Assembly: GCF_034258515.1 (NCBI RefSeq)
Contig: NZ_CP139438.1
Coordinates: 1,426,001-1,490,000 of the forward strand
Direction of reading: 5' to 3'
Length of the DNA stretch: 64,000 nucleotides
DNA from: Pseudarthrobacter oxydans
GTDB lineage: Bacteria; Actinomycetota; Actinomycetes; Actinomycetales; Micrococcaceae
The notes beneath the pieces were generated by a model. That model made no database searches. It was not told the origin of the DNA and saw only the letters and a list, made by a program, of their open reading frames with translations. The first letter of the stretch is position 1. Each line of letters opens with the position of its first letter. Below are positions 46,075 to 55,143 of the stretch, piece by piece. The translations under genes and the position numbers were made by a program.

Positions 46075-46080
46075 TAGAGT
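46075..46080 (+). promoter_or_regulatory. -10 box of a leaderless promoter (birA)
   Basis: TAGAGT, 6 nt (TTAGCT) before the ATG at 46087; no ribosome-binding site. Confidence 0.6.
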
Positions 46081-46086
46081 TTAGCT

Positions 46087-46995
46087 ATGGATGACGCACA
46101 TGCCCCCGGCACGCCACTGGACCGGAGGGCCCTCGCGGACCAGCACTTTCTGTCCGCGGCCGGCATCCCGCGGCTCGACGTTGTTAACTCCACCGGCTCC
46201 ACCAACGCCGATCTCCTTCGCTCTGTCACCGTGGAGCCTTCGGCCTGGCCGGACATGTCAGTGCTGACCGCGGAGTACCAGACGGCGGCCCGCGGCCGCC
46301 TGGACAGGCGCTGGGAAGCGCCGCCCCTGAGCTCTGTCTCCGTTTCCGTCGTTCTGCGGCCGGCCAACGCCGAAGGAAGGCCGCTTCCCACCCAGAGCTA
46401 TTCCTGGCTTTCCCTCATCGGCGCCCTGGCGCTGCGGGAAACCCTCCTGGAAACGGCCGGCCTGCCTGCCGAGTTGAAGTGGCCCAACGACGTCCTGGTG
46501 CGCGGCAGGAAGATCGCGGGAATCCTGGCCCAGCTGGGCCCCATGGTGGACGGCTCCGCGCCCCCGGTCATCCTGGGAACCGGTTTGAATGTCACCCTCC
46601 AGGCGGCCGAACTCCCGGTCCCCACCGCCACGTCGGTGGTGCTGGAGTCACCGCGCACTGCGGACCGTACGGAGCTGCTGAAGAGCTACCTTCTGCACTT
46701 CGCCGTGCTCTACCGCGGCTTCTGCAACGCCGACGGCGACCCGGCGGCAGGCCTGGCCGGCGGCCCTTCGCTGCACAAGCGGGTGGAAGCCGTCCTGACC
46801 ACCCTGGGCAAGCAGGTGCGGGCGCAGCTGCCGGGCGACCACGAAATTATCGGCCACGCGACCCGCCTCGACGAGTATGGTTCACTGCTGGTGGTGGACC
46901 GCGAGTCCAAGGAGCATGTGGTGACGGCCGGCGACGTTGTGCATTTGCGTCCGTGGCATTCCCCGGAGGGTTCCGGCCAGGGCGGTTATGCGTAA
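46087..46995 (+). CDS. birA: Biotin-[acetyl-CoA-carboxylase] ligase
   Basis: 302 residues. Attaches biotin to the carboxylase alpha subunit. The ligase motifs are GSTNADLL, TAARGRLDRRWEAPPLSS, and KWPNDVLVRGRKIAGILAQ, with the small C-terminal SH3-like domain near residue 250. There is no N-terminal helix-turn-helix, so it is a group I ligase that cannot itself repress the biotin genes. It ends inside the next gene (8-nt overlap). Confidence 0.93.
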   Translation: MDDAHAPGTPLDRRALADQHFLSAAGIPRLDVVNSTGSTNADLLRSVTVEPSAWPDMSVLTAEYQTAARGRLDRRWEAPPLSSVSVSVVLRPANAEGRPLPTQSYSWLSLIGALALRETLLETAGLPAELKWPNDVLVRGRKIAGILAQLGPMVDGSAPPVILGTGLNVTLQAAELPVPTATSVVLESPRTADRTELLKSYLLHFAVLYRGFCNADGDPAAGLAGGPSLHKRVEAVLTTLGKQVRAQLPGDHEIIGHATRLDEYGSLLVVDRESKEHVVTAGDVVHLRPWHSPEGSGQGGYA

Positions 46996-47587
46996 AGACC
47001 TCGTTCCGGGCGAGCAGGTGATTGTCACCACCCGCCCGCAGCCGAGGAAGCTGGCCGGGGCAGCTGCGGCCTTTATATTTTCACCGGCGCTTGCCGCGTT
47101 CGCTTCCGCCTGGGCAACCCGCGGGGAGGCGGCCAAGCTCATTCCCGCGCTGGCTCCCCGGTGGACGCCGTGGCTGGTGGCCGGGTTTGCCTTGGCGGTG
47201 GCGGGGGTCTGGCTGGGTTATTGCCTGCCCCGGCTGCTGCGGTGGCAGGGCACCAGGTACACGCTCACCAGCCGGCGGCTCGTTGCCCGGTCCGGCATCC
47301 TGCGGCGACGGGACCAGCAGGTGAACCTGGCTTCGGTGCGCAATCTGACTGTCCATGAATCGGTACTTCAGCGCCTGTTGCGTTCCGGGAATATATCCTT
47401 GGAAACCGGGTACCAGGGCGTGGTGACATTCCAGGACGTGCCGGAGGTTGCCACGTTCCGGGATTTCATCCTTGATGCCATCGAGGAATTGCCCGACGAA
47501 CATGACAGCCAGGCCGGCGGAGCAATGGACGATCCGGCCGGAGCTTTGCCCTGGGAATTGAGAGAAGGTGGACGGGATGAACGATGA
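46988..47587 (+). CDS. PH-domain (bPH2/YdbS-like) membrane protein
   Basis: 199 residues. Two hydrophobic segments (about 22-44 and 57-79) are followed by a bacterial PH domain beginning GTRYTLTSRRLVARSGILRR and containing NLTVHESVLQRLLRSGNISL. These proteins sit in the membrane; their ligands are unknown. Begins 8 nt before the birA stop and overlaps the cyclase gene by 11 nt, so birA, this gene and the cyclase form one operon. Confidence 0.82.
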   Translation: MRKDLVPGEQVIVTTRPQPRKLAGAAAAFIFSPALAAFASAWATRGEAAKLIPALAPRWTPWLVAGFALAVAGVWLGYCLPRLLRWQGTRYTLTSRRLVARSGILRRRDQQVNLASVRNLTVHESVLQRLLRSGNISLETGYQGVVTFQDVPEVATFRDFILDAIEELPDEHDSQAGGAMDDPAGALPWELREGGRDER

Positions 47588-48701
47588 GGACCAGCAGGAG
47601 CGCGTGGACTCCACCACACCCCCGCCCGCGATGGAGTCCCACCCCGCCACCGGCACCATGTCTGCCGAGCGGCTCGCCATGAAGGCTTTGGAGGCCAGGC
47701 TGCTGGGCGGCGAACGCAAGCTCCGGCGCCGCGAAGTCGCCGCCGGCGCCGGGCTGTCCCTGCTGTCCGCACGCAAACTGTGGCGTGCCCTCGGCTTCCC
47801 CAACTTCGGCGACGAGGATGTCGCGTTCACTGAACGCGACCAGGCCGCGCTCTCCACCGTGGTGGACCTGGTCCGCTCGGGGAAACTGACCGAGGAAGCC
47901 GCCATCTCCGTCACCCGCTCCATCGGGCAGATGACTGACCGGATGGTGGTGTGGCAGATCGAAGCCCTGGTGGAGGACATGGTCCATGAGCAGGGTGTTA
48001 CCGACGCCGTTGCCCGCAAGCGCCTGGTCAATGAGCTTCCCGCACTGGTGGACGCCCTGGAAGAAATGCTGGTCTACTCCTGGCGGCGCCAGCTCAACGC
48101 AGGCGTCCAGCGGCTCGCGGTCCGGGCCGAAGCGGGCCTGCAGGCGAGCGAAGAGGGCCGGGAAGGCGACGAGGACGATGCCCCGCTTCCGCTGGCGCGC
48201 GCCGTCGGCTTCGCGGACCTTGTTTCGTATACCAGCCTGTCCCGCCGCATGAACGAAAAAACCCTGGCCCGGCTGGTCCAGCGCTTCGAGAACAAGTGCG
48301 CGGAGATCATCTCCGTGGGCGGCGGCCGGCTGGTGAAGACCGTGGGCGACGAAGTCCTCTACATCGCCGAAACCCCGGCCGCCGGTGCCGAGATCTCCCT
48401 GGCTCTTGCCCAGGCCTTCACGGAAGACGAAATCCTTCCCGAAGCACGGGTGGCCATGGTGTGGGGAAGGATCCTGTCCCGGCTCGGCGACATCTATGGC
48501 CCCACCGTGAACCTGGCCGCCCGCCTCACCACCCTCGCGGATCCCGGCACGGTGCTGGTGGACTCGATGACCGCCTCGGCACTGGAACACGACGAACGGT
48601 TCGTGCTGGAACCGCAGCCGCCCGAAAACGTCCGCGGATTCGGCGAAATCCGCCCCGTGCGGCTTAGCCGCGGGCTCGGCAAAGGCTTGGTGCTGGACTA
48701 A
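47577..48701 (+). CDS. Class III adenylate/guanylate cyclase, Rv1264-like
   Basis: 374 residues. The C-terminal cyclase domain (about 205-370) keeps both metal aspartates (VGFADLVSYTSLSRR and KTVGDEVLYIAE) and the transition-state Asn/Arg (YGPTVNLAARLTTLADPG), so it should be active. The N-terminal ~190 helical residues (RRREVAAGAGLSLLSARKLW and onward) resemble the autoinhibitory, pH-sensing region of mycobacterial Rv1264, which suggests a soluble, pH-regulated cyclase. AAGG lies 8 nt before the ATG. Confidence 0.87.
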   Translation: MNDEDQQERVDSTTPPPAMESHPATGTMSAERLAMKALEARLLGGERKLRRREVAAGAGLSLLSARKLWRALGFPNFGDEDVAFTERDQAALSTVVDLVRSGKLTEEAAISVTRSIGQMTDRMVVWQIEALVEDMVHEQGVTDAVARKRLVNELPALVDALEEMLVYSWRRQLNAGVQRLAVRAEAGLQASEEGREGDEDDAPLPLARAVGFADLVSYTSLSRRMNEKTLARLVQRFENKCAEIISVGGGRLVKTVGDEVLYIAETPAAGAEISLALAQAFTEDEILPEARVAMVWGRILSRLGDIYGPTVNLAARLTTLADPGTVLVDSMTASALEHDERFVLEPQPPENVRGFGEIRPVRLSRGLGKGLVLD

Positions 48702-48818
48702 GGCCTGGGAAAGGCCGGAGGTTTATCCATTTGTTAGCCAATAGGGCTATATTTGTTGTGCCCGGCTGTTAAAGCCGGAAGCCGGCCGTCGCCGGGGTCT
48801 ACTTGGGGGAACCGATCC

Positions 48819-51800
48819 ATGAATCTTCGCGGGAAAGCACGCGCAAAAGGCGCCGTATCCGCACCCGCGTTCCGCCACAGGCTCTTCCGTTCCCGCCTTT
48901 TCGGCAGCACCGCATTTGGGCTGGCGCTCATTGTGCTGGTGGTTGGCGCGGTGCTGTATCCGGGGTTCAAGACCACCGAGGTGGAGTTGAACGACGGCGG
49001 GGTGTGGGTGGTCTCGAAGTCGAAGAATGCGGTGGGCCGGCTTAACTACCCCTCCCGCGTTCTTGATGGGGCTGTGACGCCCGCTTCGACGACGTTCGAC
49101 ATCCTGCAGGATGCGGGGGATGTGTTCGTCGATGATGAGACCGGGTCAACACTGAACCAGGTGTCGCCGGCGAACATGCGGCTGGGCGGGGATAAGCAGT
49201 TGCCGGGATCGGCGGACGTGAGCTTCGGCTCGGAGGTTATTTCCGTGACGGATGCGGCGTCGGGCAAGGTGTGGGCTGTGTCGCCGTCCACTGTTAATGG
49301 TTTTGACGAGGAAGCGTCGGAGCCCGTGATGGTGGGTTCGGAGGGCATTGTCTCGGCGGTCGGGGATGATGACCGGATTTACTCGGCGGACCCCAAGTCC
49401 GGCGCGGTGACGGTGACGGCTGTTGACGCCAACGGCGAGGTGACGGCCTCGGAGTCGGAGACCTGGGCCGAGCTGAAGGGTTCGGGGGATCTGCAGATCA
49501 CGGTGGTGGGGGACAAGCCGGTGCTTTTGGATGCGGCGGCCGGGAAGTTGTTCCTGCCCGGCGGGAAGCGGCTCCAGCTGGAGAATGCGCGGGAGGCGAA
49601 GCTGCAGCAGGGCGGCCCTGCCAGCGGTTTCGTGGCCATCGCCACGCGGAAGGCGTTGCTGAAGCAGCCCCTGGACGGATCCGCGGCGAAGACGGTGGCG
49701 TTCGACGGCGAGGGCGTGCCGGCTGCCCCGGTCCAGTTGGGCGGGTGTGTGCATGCGGCGTGGTCCGGGGCTAACAAGTATGTGCGGGACTGTGTCAATG
49801 ATGGTGATGACAAGAACGTTGACGTGCCCAAGGCGAGTGCCTCGCCGTCGTATGTTTTCCGGGTGAACCGGGACCTGGTGGTCCTGAATGACGTGAACTC
49901 CGGGAACGTGTGGCTGGTGAACCAGAACATGCAGCTGGTCAACAACTGGGACGACGTCATCCCGCCCAAGGAAACGTCCGATGACGCGGACAAGGATTCC
50001 GCCGACGAAGTCCAGCAGACGGTGCTGCCGGACCGCACCAAGCCCAACAGCGCTCCGGTTGCCAAGCCGGACACTTTCGGGGTCCGGGCCGGCAAGACCG
50101 CTGTGCTCCCCGTCCTGGACAACGACACTGATCCGGACGGCGACATCCTCACCGTGCGCGCCCCTGATCAGCTTAAGTCCGGCGTTCTCGCCCCGATTTA
50201 CGGGTCCACCGGCTTCCAGGTCGCCATCCCTGCCGACAAAGCCGGTTCCGAGACCTTCAAATACTCAGTGGACGATGGCCGGGGCCTCACCGCCTCCTCC
50301 GACGTCACGCTCAATATCATCCCGGCAGGGGAGAACTCCGCCCCGCGGCAGAAGCCGAACCGCAACACCACGCTCGTTGTGCAGGCGGGCAAGATCGTCA
50401 GCCAGAACGTGCTTCCTGACTGGATGGATCCGGACGGCGACGATCTGTACGTGGTCAGCGCTGCGGGCAGCGATCCCCGCGACCAGGTCAAGGTCCGACC
50501 GGACGGCCTGCTGACCTTCCAGGACGCCGGAACGGAGCCCGGCCGCAAGGTGGTCACCCTGACCGTTTCCGACGGCCAGTCCACAACGGAAGGCAAGGTC
50601 ACGGTAGACGTCCGCGCCCCCGGCGCCCTGCCCCCGATCGCCAACGCGGATCACGTGGTGGCCGTCGCAGGCGTCGACGCGGTGATAGCACCCCTCAAAA
50701 ACGACTCCGACCCCCAGGGCGGCGCCCTCCGCCTGGCCCAGGTCACCCCGGACGGCAACGCCACAGCAACCCTGCGGGCGGACCAGCAGACCTTTACGTT
50801 CAACTCCGCGGCCCAGGGACCGCACTACGTCACTTACCTGGTAACCAACGGGCCGGCCAGCGCCCAGCAGCTGGTCCGGGTGGACGTGGTGTCCGGCGAC
50901 GGTGACGGCGCCCCCGTCGCGGTGCGCGACACAGCCCTGCTGCCAAGCGGCGGAACTGTGCTGGTGGACGTCCTGGGCAATGACTCGGACCCGTCCGGCG
51001 GGGTCCTGGTAGTCCAGTCCGTCACAGCTGCCGACGGGTTGCCGGTCAGCGTTTCAGTGCTGGACCACGCGGTCATCCGGATCACCGACATCCGGGCGCA
51101 AGGCCAGCTCAACGTCAAATACACAATCTCGAACGGCTTGGCCTCGGCCAGTGGCGACATCGCAGTGCTGGTGGTGCCCGCCCCGGCCAAGCTCCAGTCC
51201 CCCCAGGCGAAACCCGACGAAGTGTCCGTCCGGGTGGGCGACGTGGTGACCATCCCGGTCCTCGCGAACGACTCCGACCCCAACGGCGAGAAACTCACGC
51301 TTGAGCCCGAACTGGCGCAGAAGCCCGACGACACCGACGGACGGATGTTCCACGCCGGGGACACGTTGCGTTTTATCGCCGGAGACGTGCCCAAGACCGT
51401 CTACGCAATCTACAAAGTCACCAATGAATCCGGCCAGTCGGATTCGCAGCAGGTCACCATCCGCGTCCGCGCCCGGGACGACGAGCGGAACACCCGTCCC
51501 GAGCCGAAGAACCTCACCGCCCGCGTGGTGTCTGGAATGGTGGTTCGGATCCCCGTCCCGCTGGACGGCATCGACTCCGACGGCGACTCCGTGCAGCTCA
51601 TCGGGGTGGACAAAGCCCCCGCCATGGGAACCGCCGTGGCCAGGGACGGCTACCTCGAATTCACCGCCACGGGCACGGCGGCCGGCACCGATACCTTCAC
51701 CTACCGGGTCAGGGACAGAATCGGCGCCGAGAACACCGGCACGGTCATTGCGGGCATCGCGCCACCCGAGGCCAACAACCAGAGACCCATCGCAGTGGAC

Positions 51801-54800
51801 GATTCCGTGGATGTCCGTCCCGGACGCAAGATCGCCGTTGACGCGCTCAGCAACGACTCCGACCCGGACGGTGACCCGATCGGGCTCGTCAGTAACGCGT
51901 TTGAAGCCCGGCCGGAACTCGGTGTCGAAACCGCTGACGGCAGGGTGCTGCTTACTGCGCCCGGCAACGCGGGCAATGAGAACGTCAGCTACAAGATCCA
52001 GGATGACAAAAAAGCCCAGGGCAGTGCAGTGATCCGGGTCAGCATCTCTCCCGACGCCACGCTGAAGGCGCCGGTGGCGAAAGACGATGTGATCACCCCC
52101 GCCGAGACGCTGGGCAAGTCCGCTGTCGACGTGCCGGTGCTGAAGAACGATTCAGACCCCGACGGCGTGGCCGCCGAACTCAAGGTCAGCCTGCCGGACG
52201 GCAACCCGAACGCCCGCGTCGGCGGCGACGGCAACGTTGTGGTCGGCCTTGCCGCGGGGGACCAGCTGGTTCCCTACACTGTCACCGACGTGGACGGCCA
52301 GAGCGCCACTGCTGTCATCTGGGTGCCCGGTCAGGGTGAACAGCACCCCAGCCTGGCCAGGACCGACGTTGTGGAAGTGATGGCCGGCAAGGAAATCACC
52401 TTCGCCCTGAGCGAATACGTGCGGGTCCGGGAGGGCCGCTCTCCCCACATTACGCAGGCAGACAAGGTCCAGGTCCAGGGCGCTGACACCCAGGGCGTCA
52501 TCGCCGGAAACGGCGACGCCCTGCGCTATGCGGCGCTCAAAGACTACGTCGGCCCCGGCTCCGTGACGTTCGAAGTGACAGACGGGTCCGGTCCGGAAGA
52601 TCCGCAGGGCCTGAAATCCACCCTGACCATCATCACCCGGGTCATTCCGGACCCGGCCGCGAACCACGAGCCCACCTTCAGGGGAACCGACCTTGACGTG
52701 CCGAAGGCCGAAACTGCTGCCCTTGAACTGGGCACCCTGGCCAGGGACGTGGATGCCGGGGACCAGGAGAAGCTCAAATTTGAGTTTGACGGGACCACGC
52801 CGGAGGGCTTCACTGCCTCCCTCGAGGGGCAGACACTCAAGGTCAGTGCTGCAGCAGGCTCGCCCGCCGGCCGGAAGGGAAACATCCCGCTGAAGGTCAC
52901 CGACGGCCGATCCGAACCGGTCAAGGCCTCGGTAACAGCCACGGTAGTCGCCTCCAACCGGCCCCTTCCCACAGCCGGGGAAGACGTCATCGAAAAGGCC
53001 AACGCGGGCCGGGCCGAGACCATCAACGTCCTCGCCAATGATTTCAACCCCTTTGCCGACACCCCGCTGGAAATCGTTTCAGTGGCGGTGGAAACGGGGT
53101 CCGCAACAGGGCAGCCGGTGGTCGCCGGGGACTCGCTCACGGTGACTCCCGCAGAGGGATTCAAAGGCGTCATGGTGCTCCGTTACGTCATTTCGGACAA
53201 GACCGATGACCCTTCCCGCCATGCTGACGGCCGGGTGCGCATCACCGTCCGGGATAAGCCGGACCCGCCCTCGGCCCCCACCGCCACGGACGTGCGCAGC
53301 CGGACGGCTGTGCTCAAATGGGCGCCGCCGTCAGACAACGGCGCCACCATCACCGGCTACACCGTGCGCTCCAACACCGGATTTGAACAACAGTGCGCCA
53401 CCACCACGTGCACTTTGAGCGGTCTGACCAACGACGTGAAGTACGTCTTCACTGTGACCGCCACCAATGAGGTGGGCGACTCCCAGGCGTCTGCGCAGTC
53501 CAACGAGATCCGGCCCGACGAAAAGCCGTCCCCGCCGGAGGCGCCCACGGTCAAAGCCGGCGACAAGAACATGGTGATCGACTGGCCCCCTGCCAGGACC
53601 GAGGGTTCGGCCGTCAAGAGCTACAACCTGGAGATCTCGCCACCGCCAGCCAGCGGCATCGCCGTGAAAAACGGGGTCACGGGCCTGACCTACACCTGGC
53701 CTGGCCTGACGAACGGCGTCCGCTACAAGGTGCGCGCCCAGGCGGTCAACGAGCTGGGCCCGTCCGACTGGGGCATCTACTCCTCCGAAGACAACCCTGC
53801 CGGCGTGCCCGCTGCGCCCGCGGCACCGACCTCCGCCGTGGCGTCTGCTGTGGGGAGCACCAACCAACTGCGCGTGAACTGGACCGAACCCGACACCAAC
53901 GGTGACGCGATCAGAAACTACTACGTCACCATGAGCGGCGGCGGCGGCGCGCCGCAGACCCAGGCCATCCCGGGCACGGTACGGACGGCCAACTTCACGG
54001 CCAACAATTCCGAAGCCGAATACACCTTCACCGTCCAGGCGGAAAACAAGGCCGGCAAGGGCGCCGTCAGTCCCGCTTCGGCACCCCGGCGCGCCACCGG
54101 CAAGCTGGGCCAGGTCTCCGGAGTGACGGCCGCCGCGGCAGACACCGGCGGCGCTGGGCGACAGGTGACCATCAACTTCAAGGAACTAACGGCGGCTGAA
54201 CGCAACGGGTCGGCGTATGGCGAGGTCAGCTACAGCTACAACGCCAGCACCGGGCAAACCGGTCCCATCAGGCCCGGGCAAACAGTGGGTGGCTTCACGA
54301 ACGGTACGCCCACGTCCATCACGGTGGTGGCCAACTCAAGTGTGGCACCGAGTTCAGACGCCAGCACGGCCGCCACCACCACGCCGCACGGCGCACCCGG
54401 CACACCCTCTGCGACAGGGCAGAACGGCGGGCAAAACCAGAAGTCGCTGAGCTTCAGCTGGACCTCGCCGTCCACGGCCACCAACGATGTCGCCTACACG
54501 CAGATCAACATTGACGGCCGGGGCTGGGAAAGGGTGGCGGCTTCGGGAAGCCGGACAGTGAACACCGGCGGCTTCGACGAGCCCCACTCGATCCAGGTGC
54601 AGACCGTGAATTCCATAGGGAACGGCGGAGGCGTCGCCGAGGCGACCGCCAGGTCCGGGCCGGCCAAGACGGAGTGGGGCAACTCAATCGTTGGCTACCG
54701 GACGTGTACTGATGCGCCTGCCTCAGGCCAGACCTCGTGGCGGTCGCCGACGGGCGCGGAACACACCTGCGATGGTGTGGTCAGCGGCTATCCCTGGATC

Positions 54801-54983
54801 TACGGCTCCGGCCCAACCTTCACCGTCAACTGCTTTATGTGGCGGACCGTCCCCGACGCCCGGGGCACCTACAAGTGGTACCGCATCAGTTCGCATCCTG
54901 ATGGGCGCTACGTTGGCCGCACCGTCCAGGTCGGCAACACCACCTTGGGTGAGCCTGAGGGACATGGAATCCCGCAATGCTAG
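48819..54983 (+). CDS. Giant membrane-anchored surface protein A (propeller, Ig-like repeats, FN3)
   Basis: 2,054 residues. A basic cytoplasmic tail (1-28) and one membrane helix (31-47) anchor it with the rest outside. Residues ~50-384 show propeller-like blades (GGVWVVSKSKNAVGRLN, GKVWAVSPSTVNGF, GNVWLVNQNMQLVN). About eleven Ig/cadherin-like repeats follow, marked by VLDNDTDPDGD-type motifs that could bind Ca2+. Then three clear and about two weak fibronectin III domains, and a Cys-containing end with YKWYR and a terminal Cys. No LPXTG. GGGGGA precedes ATG 48819 by 8 nt; a possible -10 TATATT is at 48748. Function unknown. Residues 44-384 are encoded by DNA nearly identical to its paralogue. 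Confidence 0.88.
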   Translation: MNLRGKARAKGAVSAPAFRHRLFRSRLFGSTAFGLALIVLVVGAVLYPGFKTTEVELNDGGVWVVSKSKNAVGRLNYPSRVLDGAVTPASTTFDILQDAGDVFVDDETGSTLNQVSPANMRLGGDKQLPGSADVSFGSEVISVTDAASGKVWAVSPSTVNGFDEEASEPVMVGSEGIVSAVGDDDRIYSADPKSGAVTVTAVDANGEVTASESETWAELKGSGDLQITVVGDKPVLLDAAAGKLFLPGGKRLQLENAREAKLQQGGPASGFVAIATRKALLKQPLDGSAAKTVAFDGEGVPAAPVQLGGCVHAAWSGANKYVRDCVNDGDDKNVDVPKASASPSYVFRVNRDLVVLNDVNSGNVWLVNQNMQLVNNWDDVIPPKETSDDADKDSADEVQQTVLPDRTKPNSAPVAKPDTFGVRAGKTAVLPVLDNDTDPDGDILTVRAPDQLKSGVLAPIYGSTGFQVAIPADKAGSETFKYSVDDGRGLTASSDVTLNIIPAGENSAPRQKPNRNTTLVVQAGKIVSQNVLPDWMDPDGDDLYVVSAAGSDPRDQVKVRPDGLLTFQDAGTEPGRKVVTLTVSDGQSTTEGKVTVDVRAPGALPPIANADHVVAVAGVDAVIAPLKNDSDPQGGALRLAQVTPDGNATATLRADQQTFTFNSAAQGPHYVTYLVTNGPASAQQLVRVDVVSGDGDGAPVAVRDTALLPSGGTVLVDVLGNDSDPSGGVLVVQSVTAADGLPVSVSVLDHAVIRITDIRAQGQLNVKYTISNGLASASGDIAVLVVPAPAKLQSPQAKPDEVSVRVGDVVTIPVLANDSDPNGEKLTLEPELAQKPDDTDGRMFHAGDTLRFIAGDVPKTVYAIYKVTNESGQSDSQQVTIRVRARDDERNTRPEPKNLTARVVSGMVVRIPVPLDGIDSDGDSVQLIGVDKAPAMGTAVARDGYLEFTATGTAAGTDTFTYRVRDRIGAENTGTVIAGIAPPEANNQRPIAVDDSVDVRPGRKIAVDALSNDSDPDGDPIGLVSNAFEARPELGVETADGRVLLTAPGNAGNENVSYKIQDDKKAQGSAVIRVSISPDATLKAPVAKDDVITPAETLGKSAVDVPVLKNDSDPDGVAAELKVSLPDGNPNARVGGDGNVVVGLAAGDQLVPYTVTDVDGQSATAVIWVPGQGEQHPSLARTDVVEVMAGKEITFALSEYVRVREGRSPHITQADKVQVQGADTQGVIAGNGDALRYAALKDYVGPGSVTFEVTDGSGPEDPQGLKSTLTIITRVIPDPAANHEPTFRGTDLDVPKAETAALELGTLARDVDAGDQEKLKFEFDGTTPEGFTASLEGQTLKVSAAAGSPAGRKGNIPLKVTDGRSEPVKASVTATVVASNRPLPTAGEDVIEKANAGRAETINVLANDFNPFADTPLEIVSVAVETGSATGQPVVAGDSLTVTPAEGFKGVMVLRYVISDKTDDPSRHADGRVRITVRDKPDPPSAPTATDVRSRTAVLKWAPPSDNGATITGYTVRSNTGFEQQCATTTCTLSGLTNDVKYVFTVTATNEVGDSQASAQSNEIRPDEKPSPPEAPTVKAGDKNMVIDWPPARTEGSAVKSYNLEISPPPASGIAVKNGVTGLTYTWPGLTNGVRYKVRAQAVNELGPSDWGIYSSEDNPAGVPAAPAAPTSAVASAVGSTNQLRVNWTEPDTNGDAIRNYYVTMSGGGGAPQTQAIPGTVRTANFTANNSEAEYTFTVQAENKAGKGAVSPASAPRRATGKLGQVSGVTAAAADTGGAGRQVTINFKELTAAERNGSAYGEVSYSYNASTGQTGPIRPGQTVGGFTNGTPTSITVVANSSVAPSSDASTAATTTPHGAPGTPSATGQNGGQNQKSLSFSWTSPSTATNDVAYTQINIDGRGWERVAASGSRTVNTGGFDEPHSIQVQTVNSIGNGGGVAEATARSGPAKTEWGNSIVGYRTCTDAPASGQTSWRSPTGAEHTCDGVVSGYPWIYGSGPTFTVNCFMWRTVPDARGTYKWYRISSHPDGRYVGRTVQVGNTTLGEPEGHGIPQC
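48948..49970 (+). repeat. 1,023-bp near-identical block, copy 1
   Basis: 341 codons, identical to 55243-56265 except base 49841 (C here, T there), a synonymous alanine change. It starts right after the membrane helix and ends before the Ig-like repeats. Flanking DNA is clearly diverged. The block uses many GCG/GGG/TTG-type codons, unlike the GCC/GGC/CTG-rich repeats that follow. Confidence 0.97.
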
Positions 54984-55143
54984 AAGTAACGGGCAGCGCC
55001 ACAGGTGGCACGGCGGGGGAGCGCTCCCCATCGCGGCCGCCGTCCTGCTTCGGTAGGCTAACCCGGGAACAGAGAGCCCTATACCGGGTCTTTGGACGGG
55101 CTGGCCAGGGGGCCGCCACAAATTTCAGGGGAAAAGTAAAGCT

